Assembly: GCF_019649055.1 (NCBI RefSeq)
Contig: NW_026570275.1
Coordinates: 558,001 to 622,000 of the forward strand
Direction of reading: 5' to 3'
Length of the DNA stretch: 64,000 bases
Source of the DNA: Paramacrobiotus metropolitanus
Lineage: Eukaryota; Tardigrada; Eutardigrada; Parachela; Macrobiotidae
Positions 43,628 to 53,395 of this stretch are shown here, piece after piece. The notes below the pieces were generated by a model. It was given only the letters and a program-made list of their open reading frames with translations, ran no database searches and was not told where the DNA came from. Position numbers and translations under genes: made by a program. Each line of letters begins with the position of its first letter. Positions within the stretch are counted from its first letter, which is position 1.

Positions 43628-43989
43628 TGTGGTATCATCTGGTGGACTTCTGGAGGTGGATTTTGCCCACTATCGTTAGAATGTCTGGTATTTTGTGCGA
43701 AATGCTTGAAACCTTGCTTCACGCGTATGATCTCCTTTGCCTTCATTCTTTTATTCGTGCACTTATGTCCTTCTTTTCTTTGAGATCTCATACTGTAGAT
43801 CTAGTGTATCGTTTTACCTTTTATCTTCGCTGTTTTACGGTTAGTTTTTCTCTTTTATTCAAGGTTGCGTTTTGCCACACGTGTTGTACACTGTTTAGCT
43901 GGTACATTATGGTTTTTCCGTTTCATTCCGCAAGACGCTTTTGTTGTTTAGTTACTATGCGAGTTGCGGATTTAATAAAACAAGAGTAG
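43627..43989 (+). CDS. Accessory gene D, small hydrophobic protein (copy 2)
   Basis: 120 residues. The conserved core is LPTIVRMSGILCEMLET, then hydrophobic segments rich in F, L and C. It is longer than the copy 1 version because the stop used there is bypassed by indels. The last codons overlap the AATAAA at 43974. Confidence 0.55.
   Translation: MWYHLVDFWRWILPTIVRMSGILCEMLETLLHAYDLLCLHSFIRALMSFFSLRSHTVDLVYRFTFYLRCFTVSFSLLFKVAFCHTCCTLFSWYIMVFPFHSARRFCCLVTMRVADLIKQE
43974..43979 (+). terminator. Poly(A) signal after genes C/D (copy 2)
   Basis: AATAAA sits at the position equivalent to 17901 of copy 1. Confidence 0.5.
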
Positions 43990-44181
43990 TTGCCGTCCAT
44001 GCTGTTGTTGGTAAATTCTGAACAGTGTAACGCACGACCGCATGAGACTACACTTCCGTTGGGATTATGTACTGGTTTTCATGCAGCTGATCACTTGGGT
44101 GGGTAGGCCACAGGCACATTCACTATGGATTGTTGTCCATGTACGCCTTTGGCGCTTCCGTTAGACAGGATTTTGCGTAGA

Positions 44182-44282
44182 GCGACCCCGCTAGTATAGT
44201 AGTGGCTTCCGTTGCTTCGTCATTGGAGGTCGGAGGTTCTAGTCTACATAAAAACGCGATTTTCTAAAAATCCTTTTTTTTT
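44182..44282 (+). ncRNA. tRNA-like unit 1 (copy 2)
   Basis: A box at 44192-44202, B box at 44235-44245, T9 stop at 44274. Identical to copy 1 over 93 nt. Confidence 0.65.
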
Positions 44283-44410
44283 GGTTTTTATTTTACGAAT
44301 CGTTATATTTTTATTCGTGGGACTGAATATGGGGAATATTGGGTGAATCGCTGTTGAGAAGCGTTAAAATGAACATTGCAAGCTGTGTTATTAGTACTAT
44401 TTCTGCCGTT

Positions 44411-44522
44411 GGTTATCGCAGTGCAGTGGTCTAGACAGGAGATCAATACTAGACGACTCCCTGCTAGGTCCTGGGTTCTACTCCCTAAAAATTCGAAAGT
44501 GTTTTCGTAAAACCTTCTTTTT
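44411..44522 (+). ncRNA. tRNA-like unit 2 (copy 2)
   Basis: A box CAGTGCAGTGG at 44419-44429 (first base off consensus), B box GGTTCTACTCC at 44474-44484, T5 stop at 44518. Confidence 0.55.
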
Positions 44523-44651
44523 CGTGTCTGAATTTTTGCACTTTGTTGTACTTACATATTCTGTTTGATACCGCTAATTCCATATCAGTTTTCAATGAGC
44601 GGCGCACAGATGTACAACCTTTATCGTTCGGATTTTGTTCTTTTGCCATGA

Positions 44652-44765
44652 GACGTCGTAGTGTAGTGGTTGTCCGCCTTATCTCCGCGACTACTCGGTC
44701 AATTTAGGGCCTTGGGTTCGAAACCCCTACAAGTAATGCACATTTCTTTAAACCTTCTTTTTTTT
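44652..44765 (+). ncRNA. tRNA-like unit 3 (copy 2)
   Basis: A box TAGTGTAGTGG at 44659-44669, B box GGTTCGAAACC at 44715-44725, T8 stop at 44758. Confidence 0.7.
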
Positions 44766-44866
44766 GGGTTTTATTTTGTTATAATAACATCGAATATGCA
44801 TTGCTGTTGACCATTGTAATTTTATGGTCCTCTCCGATGTGTGAATTCAAAAGTTTCGCCGTAGAT

Positions 44867-44981
44867 AATTCCGTAGTGTAGTAGGAAGATCTGTTGAACT
44901 ACAGCAACGGGGAAATTAAAAGGTTTCGGGTTCAAGTCCCTTACAGCTAATTTGCATTTTCTGGGAAACTTACTTTTTTTT
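44867..44981 (+). ncRNA. tRNA-like unit 4 (copy 2)
   Basis: A box TAGTGTAGTAG at 44874-44884, B box GGTTCAAGTCC at 44929-44939, T8 stop at 44974. The central hairpin is CTGTTG/CAACGG, kept by a G-U pair. Confidence 0.68.
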
Positions 44982-45128
44982 CGTTCTATATTTTTGTTTT
45001 CGCCTTATGAAAAGTATTGACAATAGTTCCCAGAATTTTAGAATTAAATTCAAAGAGCTGGGCACAGAATGGTATGCGTACTCAATGTTTGACATTGCAC
45101 ATGGCCGTCCGTTCGTTTGCATTTGAAT

Positions 45129-45240
45129 GACTTCGTAGTTCAGTGGCTATGAATGATGGCCATTCGTTTCATGTACTACCTCCTTAACGTCTCGGTCTTA
45201 ATCTGAGGGTTGCATGCTGCATGTTTAAAACTACCTTTTT
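45129..45240 (+). ncRNA. tRNA-like unit 5 (copy 2)
   Basis: A box TAGTTCAGTGG at 45136-45146, degenerate B box at 45208-45218, T5 stop at 45236. Confidence 0.5.
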
Positions 45241-45373
45241 CTGCCCTATATTTTTGTATTTTTGTGGGATGAAGTTACGCCAAGGGTTAATGGTTTAGTG
45301 CCTTATTGTAGTCAGGTAAATATACACGACATGGCGCTTCCGATGTTGAATCTAACTCGGCTTTAGCGTAGAG

Positions 45374-45481
45374 CACCTTGTGGCGTAGTGGCTAGACTGA
45401 CAATCCATACCGACCCGCTTCTTACAAAGTCTAGAGTTCCAATCCCTAAAGTTAATTCGTTTAATTTAAAACCTTCTTTTT
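45374..45481 (+). ncRNA. tRNA-like unit 6 (copy 2)
   Basis: A box TGGCGTAGTGG at 45381-45391, B box AGTTCCAATCC at 45435-45445, T5 stop at 45477. Confidence 0.62.
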
Positions 45482-45582
45482 CGGTTTTATATTTTTATAT
45501 TAATATGCAGTATTGTGTTGGCTTTGAAATTAGTAATTTTGCGATCAGTCCCGATGAGCGAACTAAAAGTTTAACTTCGTAG

Positions 45583-45693
45583 ATTGTCCTGGCGTAGTGC
45601 TCTGAACCGTTGAACCACAACAACAGGTGCAATGAAGGTTGTGGGTTCGAAACCCCTTGAAATTAAATTGCATTTTCTGAAATCCTACTTTTT
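45583..45693 (+). ncRNA. tRNA-like unit 7 (copy 2)
   Basis: A box TGGCGTAGTGC at 45590-45600, B box GGTTCGAAACC at 45644-45654, T5 stop at 45689. The acceptor-like stem of copy 1 is disrupted here. Confidence 0.6.
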
Positions 45694-45807
45694 CGTTTCT
45701 ATATTTTTATTGGCACTCTTGTGGAAATATTCCCGTTGTCGGCGTGAATTTTTACTATATTGCGGAGTTTCGTAGTGCAGCGCCTTTAGTGATTGCCAAA
45801 TTAAAAG

Positions 45808-45933
45808 TGAAATGTGGTATAGCCATGCTAGCGTATGGGCAAGAGCAGGATTTAGTTGTCCACCTAGATGCAAGGTTCAATCCTGCGTGAATACAAATTT
45901 TGCAAGCTTTAAGAGTTTCTCTCCATTCTTTTT
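45808..45933 (+). ncRNA. tRNA-like unit 8 (copy 2)
   Basis: A box TGGTATAGCCA at 45815-45825 (weaker), B box GGTTCAATCC at 45874-45883, T5 stop at 45929. The GCAGGATT/AATCCTGC stem is intact. Confidence 0.6.
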
Positions 45934-46322
45934 AATTTTCTTTGATGACTTCGGTAACTTTATTCCCCTGATGGAATATTAGAATTGTTTTTAGCGCTTG
46001 ATTCACGATTGCCGGTGTGATATTTGATTTTAAACTGTTAATGTGTCATTCTACACCGGAGTTTACTGTAATTACGATTCCGCATACTCTTACACCGATT
46101 TTATTGTAGTTATTAAAATGCTACATAAATCCAAAATTAATTTAGGATTAGACCAGATCTGTCCGACCAGCAAAATTAACGACTATATGAGAATCTGTAC
46201 GAATGAGAATTTTAAAACCAGAACAGAAGTGAGATTAAACGGAAGAAACAAAGTCGGCTGAATTTCGGAGCACAATTATCAGACAGCCGTAGGAAAAACC
46301 ATCGCACGTAAATCATAGCCGT
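45934..46322. other. Interval between the tRNA-like array and gene E (copy 2)
   Basis: No gene; the likely 3' UTR of gene E, with a minus-strand AATAAA (TTTATT at 46100-46105). Confidence 0.4.
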
Positions 46323-47654
46323 TTAGTCCAGATCCAGTTTATCTTTGGCGATTTTCAAGTTATTCATAGGCTGTTCCAGCGCCTCACGGATGTACGCGAT
46401 ATGCTTGGCGTCAGTAATCGCTCGCGTTTTCAGCGTGTTCACCAACGCTTTGCAGCTCTTCATAATTGCTTGCTCTCCTTCAACCATTTTCAGTAGTTTG
46501 TCAATATCGTCCGTGTGATCATTCTTGTCAGCGCCGGGCTTTTCAGCTTTTTCCTTAGTTTTCTTGTCGTCTTTTTCCTTCTGCACATTTTTCTCTGGGG
46601 CAACATATTTCGGACGGCCGCCCATGGCTTTTAGCTGGGTGAGAGTGATAATTGGCTCTCTTTCAATCCGCCCGTCTTTGCTGGCCCGGATCATCAAATT
46701 CTTGTTAGTCGTGTTATTCTTTGATGGCTCAATTGCGTCCAGGCGCTCCATTACGCCGTCAACGACTAGATCGACGTCTTCTCCCACATAGCCGAAACTA
46801 CAATCGGTGACATGTTGTTCGGTTTCTTTTCCGTTAATTGCGACTTTCATAGTGCCCATCTTCACATCTGCAAATGGTGTTCGGTTATCATGGTGCACGA
46901 ACATATTGGCCACAAGTCTAGCCATAAGTTGCTGACGAAAATGTGTAAGTATTAAAAATGCTTCGAGAAACACTCACTGATTGTTTGTGCCAGCGTGTTG
47001 CAAAGGCAGCATCCGCGGATGCTTCGCAGCCACAAGTCAATACAACTATCGACGAACAAGTTTCCGTAGACCACGATGACGTGCTTTTCTTTGACCAGTC
47101 GGCGCAGCCCCGTTCGAGCCAGTAATCGCGATCCTCAAGCAGCACGTGCAGGCCCATTGCTGGATCTCGGCTCGCGACATCGCATAACGGCCGTGATACA
47201 GAACAGCACGAATCATCCGACGAAATTTTCCATATGTGTCGATTACTTTTGCTTCGGGATCGCGGTTCTTATGCACCTCTTCGGCCACTTCAAGAATGAA
47301 GCGCCCGTCGCGCGACATCTTTTTCAGCAGGATTCCGGCGTTGATCGCATCGCCGAGGAAGAAGTCCACTCGATCAGCTGTGAAATCGTCGTGCATGTCA
47401 ATGATAAACTGTTTAATCGAAGACATATCCACATAGTAGCCCGTAATTTCGGCCTCCAGAATGCAGGCGTGCGCCGCGGTATGCATCGCCAGTTGTCGGC
47501 GGCTTTGCGTGGTTTCCTTGGCTGTCAAAGGCTCCGCCATGGCAAACTGGATCGATTCGCGAGTTCGCTCTTTCCAATATCGGGCATGTTCAATCGCATC
47601 CGTTTCGGGCGATGGTAGTAGCTCTTCAGCAGGTCCTACAGGCTGTGCTGACAT
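46323..47654 (-). pseudogene. Antisense accessory gene E, two exons, with small deletions (copy 2)
   Basis: Exon 1 is 47654-46978 (donor A|GTGAGT) and exon 2 is 46867-46323 (acceptor TTGCAG|AT). Splice sites and phase are as in copy 1. Exon 1 is 8 nt shorter because of a 7-nt deletion near 47147 and a 1-nt deletion near 47107, which together shift the frame before the splice junction. Exon 2 remains open and codes for the same C-terminal coiled coil. The intron differs in sequence from copy 1 while its borders are kept. Confidence 0.72.
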
Positions 47655-48281
47655 GATGACACAGTGATCCAGTGAAATAATGAATTAAAATGTAACAGGA
47701 AGAAAAGCAATGTAGTAATAACAACAGAAACAGTAACCCGTCACCGCAAAAATGATAAAAATGATACTGTTGGGTTCTTCCCTTTCACTTTCAAATGAAG
47801 AACAGCTGATATTTGCTGTGCTGCATAACCGGCATTCAGTCGCCTGTCAGCCGCCCTCATTTGACAATGCTATCGGAAACTGTGCAGTTTCCGGTCTGTG
47901 TTCCGAATATTTCCCAGCCGCGTGTTTTGGCTTTGGCTTTCCTTCTTCGAGTCCTTTTAATCCCTATGATTTGTATTTTGTATTAAAATTTGGTTTTTGT
48001 GGTTGAAATTTACAAATCCTCGGCGAAACAAGCGGTATGCTGTGTGATTTAATGTAAATACTCAAAGTGGTACAAAATGTGCAGAAATCTACTTGTCGCC
48101 TGTCAACCGCCGGGTAGTACACTCCGTGAATTGTGCGTCTTCGGTGTCGGTGCCAGTTGAGATTTGTTGTTGTGCTTTTTCTCTGCACTCCAGTTTTTCC
48201 ATCCTTCCTTTTGAATTTGCTGGCATCCGTTTCATTCGGTTTTCCTTGTCTTTTACAATCCATCATTTTTAAGTTTCGAGA
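47655..48281. promoter_or_regulatory. Divergent promoter interval between genes E and F (copy 2)
   Basis: It corresponds to 21719-22323. The inverted repeat CGGAAAC..GTTTCCG is kept at about 47873-47892, and TCAACCGCC occurs near 48105. Confidence 0.5.
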
Positions 48282-49927
48282 ATGTCTCCTCCTCCTAAGA
48301 AGCCAACAGCGCGCAAGACTGCTTCGCGTACACCGCGCCCGAGTCGTGCAACAACGGGGCTGAATTTTGGTTATTATCCGGACAGCGATGAAGCCCGTTC
48401 TTCATCGCGTGTCACTCGATCTCGAGTCTCTCGCCGTACTTCAGCTCAGCCGGTGTTCTCTGCGCAGTCTCCTGGGCCATCTGGATCGGTGAGTGCAGCA
48501 GTGGCTCAGCAACTTTCAATGAATCGGGCGGATGCGGTAATGAATGCTTTACAGCGCCGATATGATAAGCAACGGCGACGCACAATTTTACGACGCAACG
48601 CTGCTGTGGTTCGCCGCCGTGACCGTCGGGGATCATTTCCTGCTAACCCTGACGTTGAGATCCGTCAGTTATCCCCGAAGAAACTGCAGACACAGGCAGA
48701 GAGACAGTTGGGTACGCCGGATCTTACAGAAGAGGAGCCCTCATCATCTGAAACTCCGTCTGTCCGGGCAAAGCGAGGTATTGTCATGTTTACCGTTATG
48801 TTTACTGTTGTCTTGCTGTAATGTTGTGGTTTCTCACACGTTTTAACCCCACTTGTGGTATTTTCGTTTTTCATGCAAGCGTCCCTTGTCACAGTCCTTA
48901 TAGTACGCGATAATGGTTACCATGTCATTTCATTTTGTTTTACTCCTCTCCCTGTGAGTTTTTGTAGTTAATTAGGGTTAACCCATGGTTGCGCCTATTA
49001 TCTTTTCAACCGTCTGTAGACGAAGAGCATCTGCGCAAAGGTGGCATCCTCTATGTTCCGTATAACCCGGATGCACCGCGGCCGGTCTTTAAGACCAAGC
49101 AGACGGCTCGCAAACGAGCGCACTCCGGAGTATTTCCAAGAATGGCTGTTGCGGATAAGCGCGGTGAGATGGTTATATCTTCAGCTTATTTTCCTGGTCT
49201 AAATCGCTTCCATCGTTATTATCCTCGGCTTTATTTGTCTCGTTTTCTGTTTTGTAATGGCCAATTGATTAATCGTTACGATTTGTCTACAATCACTATG
49301 AAATTACCTACCGAGCTCGCGTTTGAACTACGACGCCAATTCCTTTATCTTCACCCTACTTTTATTCGTTTATTTGAAGAATTGGGGAAGCACCAGCGAA
49401 TGGATGCGGTTGCGCGTCAAGCGGTTGCTGATGCTGGTGCCGTGCAAAATGCTTCAACTTCGGCTGCCGGCCCGTATTATTTTCGTACTCGTGGGGAAAA
49501 GCGCAAGTATAAGGAGGTTTCACCGTCCTCCTCGTCCTCTGCGCCAAGCGAAGTCTCCGTCTCGGATGACGGTGGCGATTGTGGCGATCCTTGTGACGAT
49601 CCTTCTGCAGTGTTGTCCGCCGAGGAGGATGCTGATGTCGAAGCTGACGAGAATGTCGACATGGAAGTTGATTGTGATGATGGTGATCGTGATGGATCCG
49701 ATTTGGAAAAAATGGATGTTGACCCGCTGCCATCACTGCAGCCAGCTGTCGTTCTTCCACCATCGGTTGTTGTGGCCCCGATTGCGTTTGTCCCGCGGGA
49801 AGATTCGCCTGAATTTGAGGAACAGCCACCTTATGTTGCTCCAGTAGTTGTTCAACCTGTTGCTGCTCAGCCTGTTGCTCCTGTTAATCGTAATTTGGTG
49901 CAGCAGCCACACTCTACTGAATGGTAA
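48282..49927 (+). CDS. Accessory gene F, spliced Arg-rich protein, full length (copy 2)
   Basis: Exon 1 is 48282-48777 (496 nt), the intron is 48778-49019 (GTATTG...CTGTAG, 242 nt) and exon 2 is 49020-49927. The junction codon is GAC (Asp). The predicted protein has 467 residues. The arginine-rich stretch lies around residues 88-127. After the conserved exon 2 domain comes an acidic, serine/aspartate-rich region (about residues 340-410) and a proline/valine-rich tail ending HSTEW. An unspliced message would end 14 codons after the donor with a short hydrophobic stretch. The arginine motif plus acidic tail suggests a nuclear regulator, but no family is recognised. Confidence 0.75.
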
Positions 49928-50479
49928 TCTTGCTGCATCGGGCGTAGTATTTCGTTCTTCTTTTCCTATTTTACGCGCCTATTTTGCAAATACCGCCGTT
50001 TTTATTCTATTCCACGGCGATGGATCTGAATTAATCTGTTGCAATCACAATTTGTGTTTTCGATTAATGTGAACTGTGCGCTCTTTAGTTTTATTTTTAC
50101 AATTTATTCTTTGATTTTACACGCGCGCTGAGTCAATGCACTGGTCTTTTGTCCATTTACATTTGTACTATAGCTATCGGTGCTGAATCTTTGGTTGTAC
50201 CTGGATAGATCTGATTTTTGATTACGTTGAATTAAAAGGATATAGCGCGAAGCGCTGATTGGCTGTCTCCCTTACCTGTATGGAATCTGCCGCATTCTAA
50301 AATTTTACATCGATGGATCGGTATATAAGCACTGGAGTGTAGCGTGCAAAAATCGGCATTGTGGATTTTTCGTTTCGGCCTCCTGGCACGCTGGATTTTC
50401 AGTGTGTATAGACTGCGATTTTGACGCTTTTCTCTTGCACTTCTAGCGTTAAAGGTCATTACTTTTTTTTAATTTGGGC
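49928..50479 (+). promoter_or_regulatory. Interval with the TATA box of gene G (copy 2)
   Basis: No gene in the first ~380 bp, which copy 1 lacks through its deletion. A TATATAAG box lies at about 50323-50330. From there to the gene G start the sequence matches copy 1. Confidence 0.5.
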
Positions 50480-51274
50480 ATGCCGCCTATTGATCCTAAC
50501 CGAGCTTTCGATAAGCTGGTTGACGCCATTTTTCATTCATCCTCCAACCAACAGCAACAGTATAATGCCGGTTGTAATCACCGAGGAAGGGGTGGAGCCC
50601 GTGGTGCTTTCCGTGGCAACTTTCGTCCGTACGGCCGAGGAAATCATAGGAATTTTGGAGACAATAATCTCCGTCGCGGAAACGATCACTGGCGTCGTAA
50701 TGGGCGACATCTGGGCGCACCAGAGGTTATTGAAGTACCTGATGGAGCTCCTCACCCAGCTGCACCAGTGGAAGCTGCCCCCGCAAACATGGAGGTTGAT
50801 GACCCGGGAAACCAAGCGGCGATTGCACCGAATCAGGGCCAAGTCGGCGGAGCTGTGGTTCCAGGTCAGCCCGATGCTGTCAACCCTCCTGTCAATCTAC
50901 ATGGCCCGCCAGCCTTGAATGCTGCTGTCGTTCCTCCGGCTGTCATTCCACCTGAACAGCAGCAGGCCCCGCAGAACGCTGAATTTCCCGGGTTGCCAAC
51001 GAATGTGTTGCCACTTCCTGAAGTGCCGATTGTCCGCGATGCCCGCGACCGTTCTCCGGCTGATCGCCCACGTGCGCCGTCTGCGCCTTCTGGTCCTGTG
51101 GGTTCTGCTGAACATAATTTTGTACCCGGTTATTTGGCTCAGCAACAGCAGCGGAAATTGGATGCCGATCGCCGACGACAAATGGCCGCTGATGTTTCTC
51201 GCCGTTTGGATGCCGCTGCGTCTGGCTCCGGTATTACTGGGTTGTTTTCATTGGCTCCCAGTGCTGGCAAGTAA
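50480..51274 (+). CDS. Accessory gene G, RGG-rich protein (copy 2)
   Basis: 264 residues, with the same layout as in copy 1: short helix, Q-run, RGG-rich stretch, low-complexity P/A/Q region and conserved C-terminus ending APSAGK. AATAAA follows at 51280-51285. Confidence 0.75.
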   Translation: MPPIDPNRAFDKLVDAIFHSSSNQQQQYNAGCNHRGRGGARGAFRGNFRPYGRGNHRNFGDNNLRRGNDHWRRNGRHLGAPEVIEVPDGAPHPAAPVEAAPANMEVDDPGNQAAIAPNQGQVGGAVVPGQPDAVNPPVNLHGPPALNAAVVPPAVIPPEQQQAPQNAEFPGLPTNVLPLPEVPIVRDARDRSPADRPRAPSAPSGPVGSAEHNFVPGYLAQQQQRKLDADRRRQMAADVSRRLDAAASGSGITGLFSLAPSAGK

Positions 51275-51913
51275 CCTTCAATAAACTTTGTCCTTGATCT
51301 TTTATTTTTCTTTGATCTCACCTGTGTTACTGCTTATTGTGTTATCAATTTACTGCACTTCAGCCTTACTGCTTTTCCTGTTGTTTCTTTTACCGGTTTG
51401 TACTGTGCGTCAAGGCGTAATTTTGTGCTGGTGCGGATATTTTTGCTTGTTTGTTGTTGTTGACAGTTGTTACTGGATGATGTAGTACTCGAGAACTCGT
51501 AAGAATACTACTGGTTGGTTGATTTGGTGCTTTTGCTCGTTTAATCCATATTTCTACAGAATCGCACATAATCACATTTTAAGATTTTAATTTCACAATT
51601 CATAAAGCTTTATGCCGTATACTGTACATACAAAACACCATCCAAACTTAAACGGCACACTACACTGGTAGTAACTCATAGTTTGCCCTCCTGGATCCCT
51701 TGGACCTCCGCCCTGCCAAACCCGTGGACTTCCGGATGCCTCTTCGCCAAGGATTCCACACATTCACTCATTCGGAATCGCGGCGTACAGTCACATTGGG
51801 CATCGGATGGACGCGTGGATTGTGCGGTGGATCGGAATCAGGATGGGTGGAAGTGCACAATCGCACTGGGATGTTGCGGGATGGATTGTTTATATTGGCA
51901 CGGCCAAGCATCG
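51275..51913 (+). other. 3' untranslated region before the 3' LTR (copy 2)
   Basis: No gene is supported. The last ~230 bp match copy 1 closely. Confidence 0.5.
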
Positions 51914-51923
51914 TTCGTGGGGG
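51914..51923 (+). promoter_or_regulatory. 3' polypurine tract (copy 2)
   Basis: TTCGTGGGGG directly before TGACG of the 3' LTR, identical to copy 1. Confidence 0.65.
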
Positions 51924-52498
51924 TGACGTGTGGGAGTAGGATCACACGCCGGATGTACGTACGGATGCTGACTGTCCGCCTTCCACCTGCAACACAACGG
52001 ATAATCTAGTCAATCTCATCTGTGATTTGCTGTTCTCTTTTACTAGCGGTGTATATGATGTCATAACGCAAAGTCTATATAAGTTCTTGTTATTCCTAAT
52101 ATCGGAATCAGTAGTCTGAGATTTACTTCTGAGACTGCTTCTAATTACAATTTCCTAGCGTTGTGAACTGTGATGTGAATTGGATAAAGAGACAGCAATA
52201 CTTGTTCCTACTGAAGTGCATAGTTGCTCCCGGATTATCGCTTAGTATACAGGTTTGCTCGTGACACAATCGTCCTAGCTCTTGCCGATCCTCACAGGAC
52301 TCGCGACCGGAAGTCGTGATTAGCTCGTTCCTAAGGGATTCCTGATGTTCTCGTGTTCCTGAATCGTTCGTGCCATTTCCACCTTAATTCTTCTGTTACA
52401 GTTCGAGAGTACGAGTGCCTACCGATTGAGCATTACAGGCGTGGAAGAGTAAAGATTGTTCATGGAGCCTTAAACGGCGTGAACGCTTATACACGACA
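51924..52498 (+). repeat. 3' LTR of copy 2
   Basis: A 575-bp LTR with about four differences from its 5' partner. It is followed by GGGG, the second half of the target duplication. Confidence 0.93.
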
Positions 52499-52687
52499 GG
52501 GGAAACGATCATGTGGTTTCGAATTTTGTCCTTGGCGATGGGCAGCCTCGATCTAACTCAAAATGCTGACCCACCAATCAAGATCGCAGAAAGGCAAAGT
52601 TTGTAAGTAGCTGGCGTCGCTTAGACCCGTTACAAGGTACGCCCATCTTGAACGGTTTTCGTTGACGCCCACCGACAGACATCAAGC

Positions 52688-52765
52688 AAAATGCGACTTA
52701 CATCGAAGCCCAGCCAATTTGGACTTGGTACGCCTATTTCTCGTTTCGATGTAAGTCCGCGTTTT
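52688..52765. repeat. Short palindromic element
   Basis: A perfect 13-bp inverted repeat, GACTTACATCGAA (52695-52707) and its complement (52745-52757), is framed by AAAA and TTTT. It may be a tiny MITE or the remnant of one. Confidence 0.5.
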
Positions 52766-52841
52766 GACTCTGCGCATCCTCTGGAATATCTCCCCAGTTT
52801 TACAAACGATCATCGCGCATACCGAGTAGCTAAACAGCTTG

Positions 52842-53395
52842 CGGCTAACAAGCAACGATTTTCGGAGAAGGTAATCTGAAGATTACATGAATGATGAACA
52901 TACCATTCTATAGAAAAATTTGGCTCTATTAAGTAGTATTTTTTACAACGGGGTGAGTATTATCATTTTTTTGTAATAACCATGTAAAATTAGTATTGCC
53001 ATGCGTTCAGTGACGTGTACGCGCGCACATCCAAATGCCGCCCATCGCGCAAAAATATTACAATCCCGTCAGTATTTCATGTGGATGCAAACCGAGAAGT
53101 TACAAAGAATTTTTTTAGCCGTCAAAGTAACTGCAGAGAAGGCAGGGCAGCGCCCAAGTTTGAGCAAAGTTCCGTATTTCTGTTGCGTCTATAAGCGGTA
53201 TCTTTGATGTGCGCCGGTACACAACAAGGAACGTTCTGCAATACTAATTTCACATAATTATCACAAAAAATGATAATACTTGCCCCGTTGTAAAAAATAG
53301 TACTTCATAGAGCCGATTTTCTCTATAGAACGGTAAGTTTCATGTAATTGAGGAATACCTTCTCCTAAAATCGCAAAATCGCTGCTTGTAAGCAA
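52842..53395. mobile_element. Foldback (long inverted repeat) element
   Basis: The left arm (about 52842-53032) and right arm (about 53205-53395) are imperfect inverted copies of each other, with a ~170-bp spacer. Matching landmarks in reverse complement include TTTTTTACAACGGGG, AGTATTATCATTTTTT, TTCTATAGA and GGAGAAGGTA. No transposase lies inside. It fits a non-autonomous foldback or MITE-like DNA transposon. Confidence 0.7.

Larger units (their letters stand above)
44171..45937 (+). repeat. Array of eight tRNA-like Pol III units (copy 2)
   Basis: The same eight units occur in the same order and spacing as in copy 1, each with A box, B box and T-run. The boxes are conserved better than the spacers between units. 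This is the pattern expected if the units are transcribed or otherwise functional. Confidence 0.75.
28250..52498 (+). mobile_element. Giant Ty3/gypsy-type LTR retrotransposon, copy 2
   Basis: A 24.25-kb element has the same gene order and orientation as copy 1. Two 575-bp LTRs differ at about four positions by eye. It is flanked on both sides by GGGG (28246-28249 and 52499-52502), a 4-bp target site duplication. Gag-pol has six in-frame nonsense codons and no frameshift. Gene A has one stop, gene B is broken at its 5' half and gene E carries 7-nt and 1-nt deletions. Genes C, D, F and G are intact. The full gene F here shows what copy 1 has lost. Confidence 0.93.
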
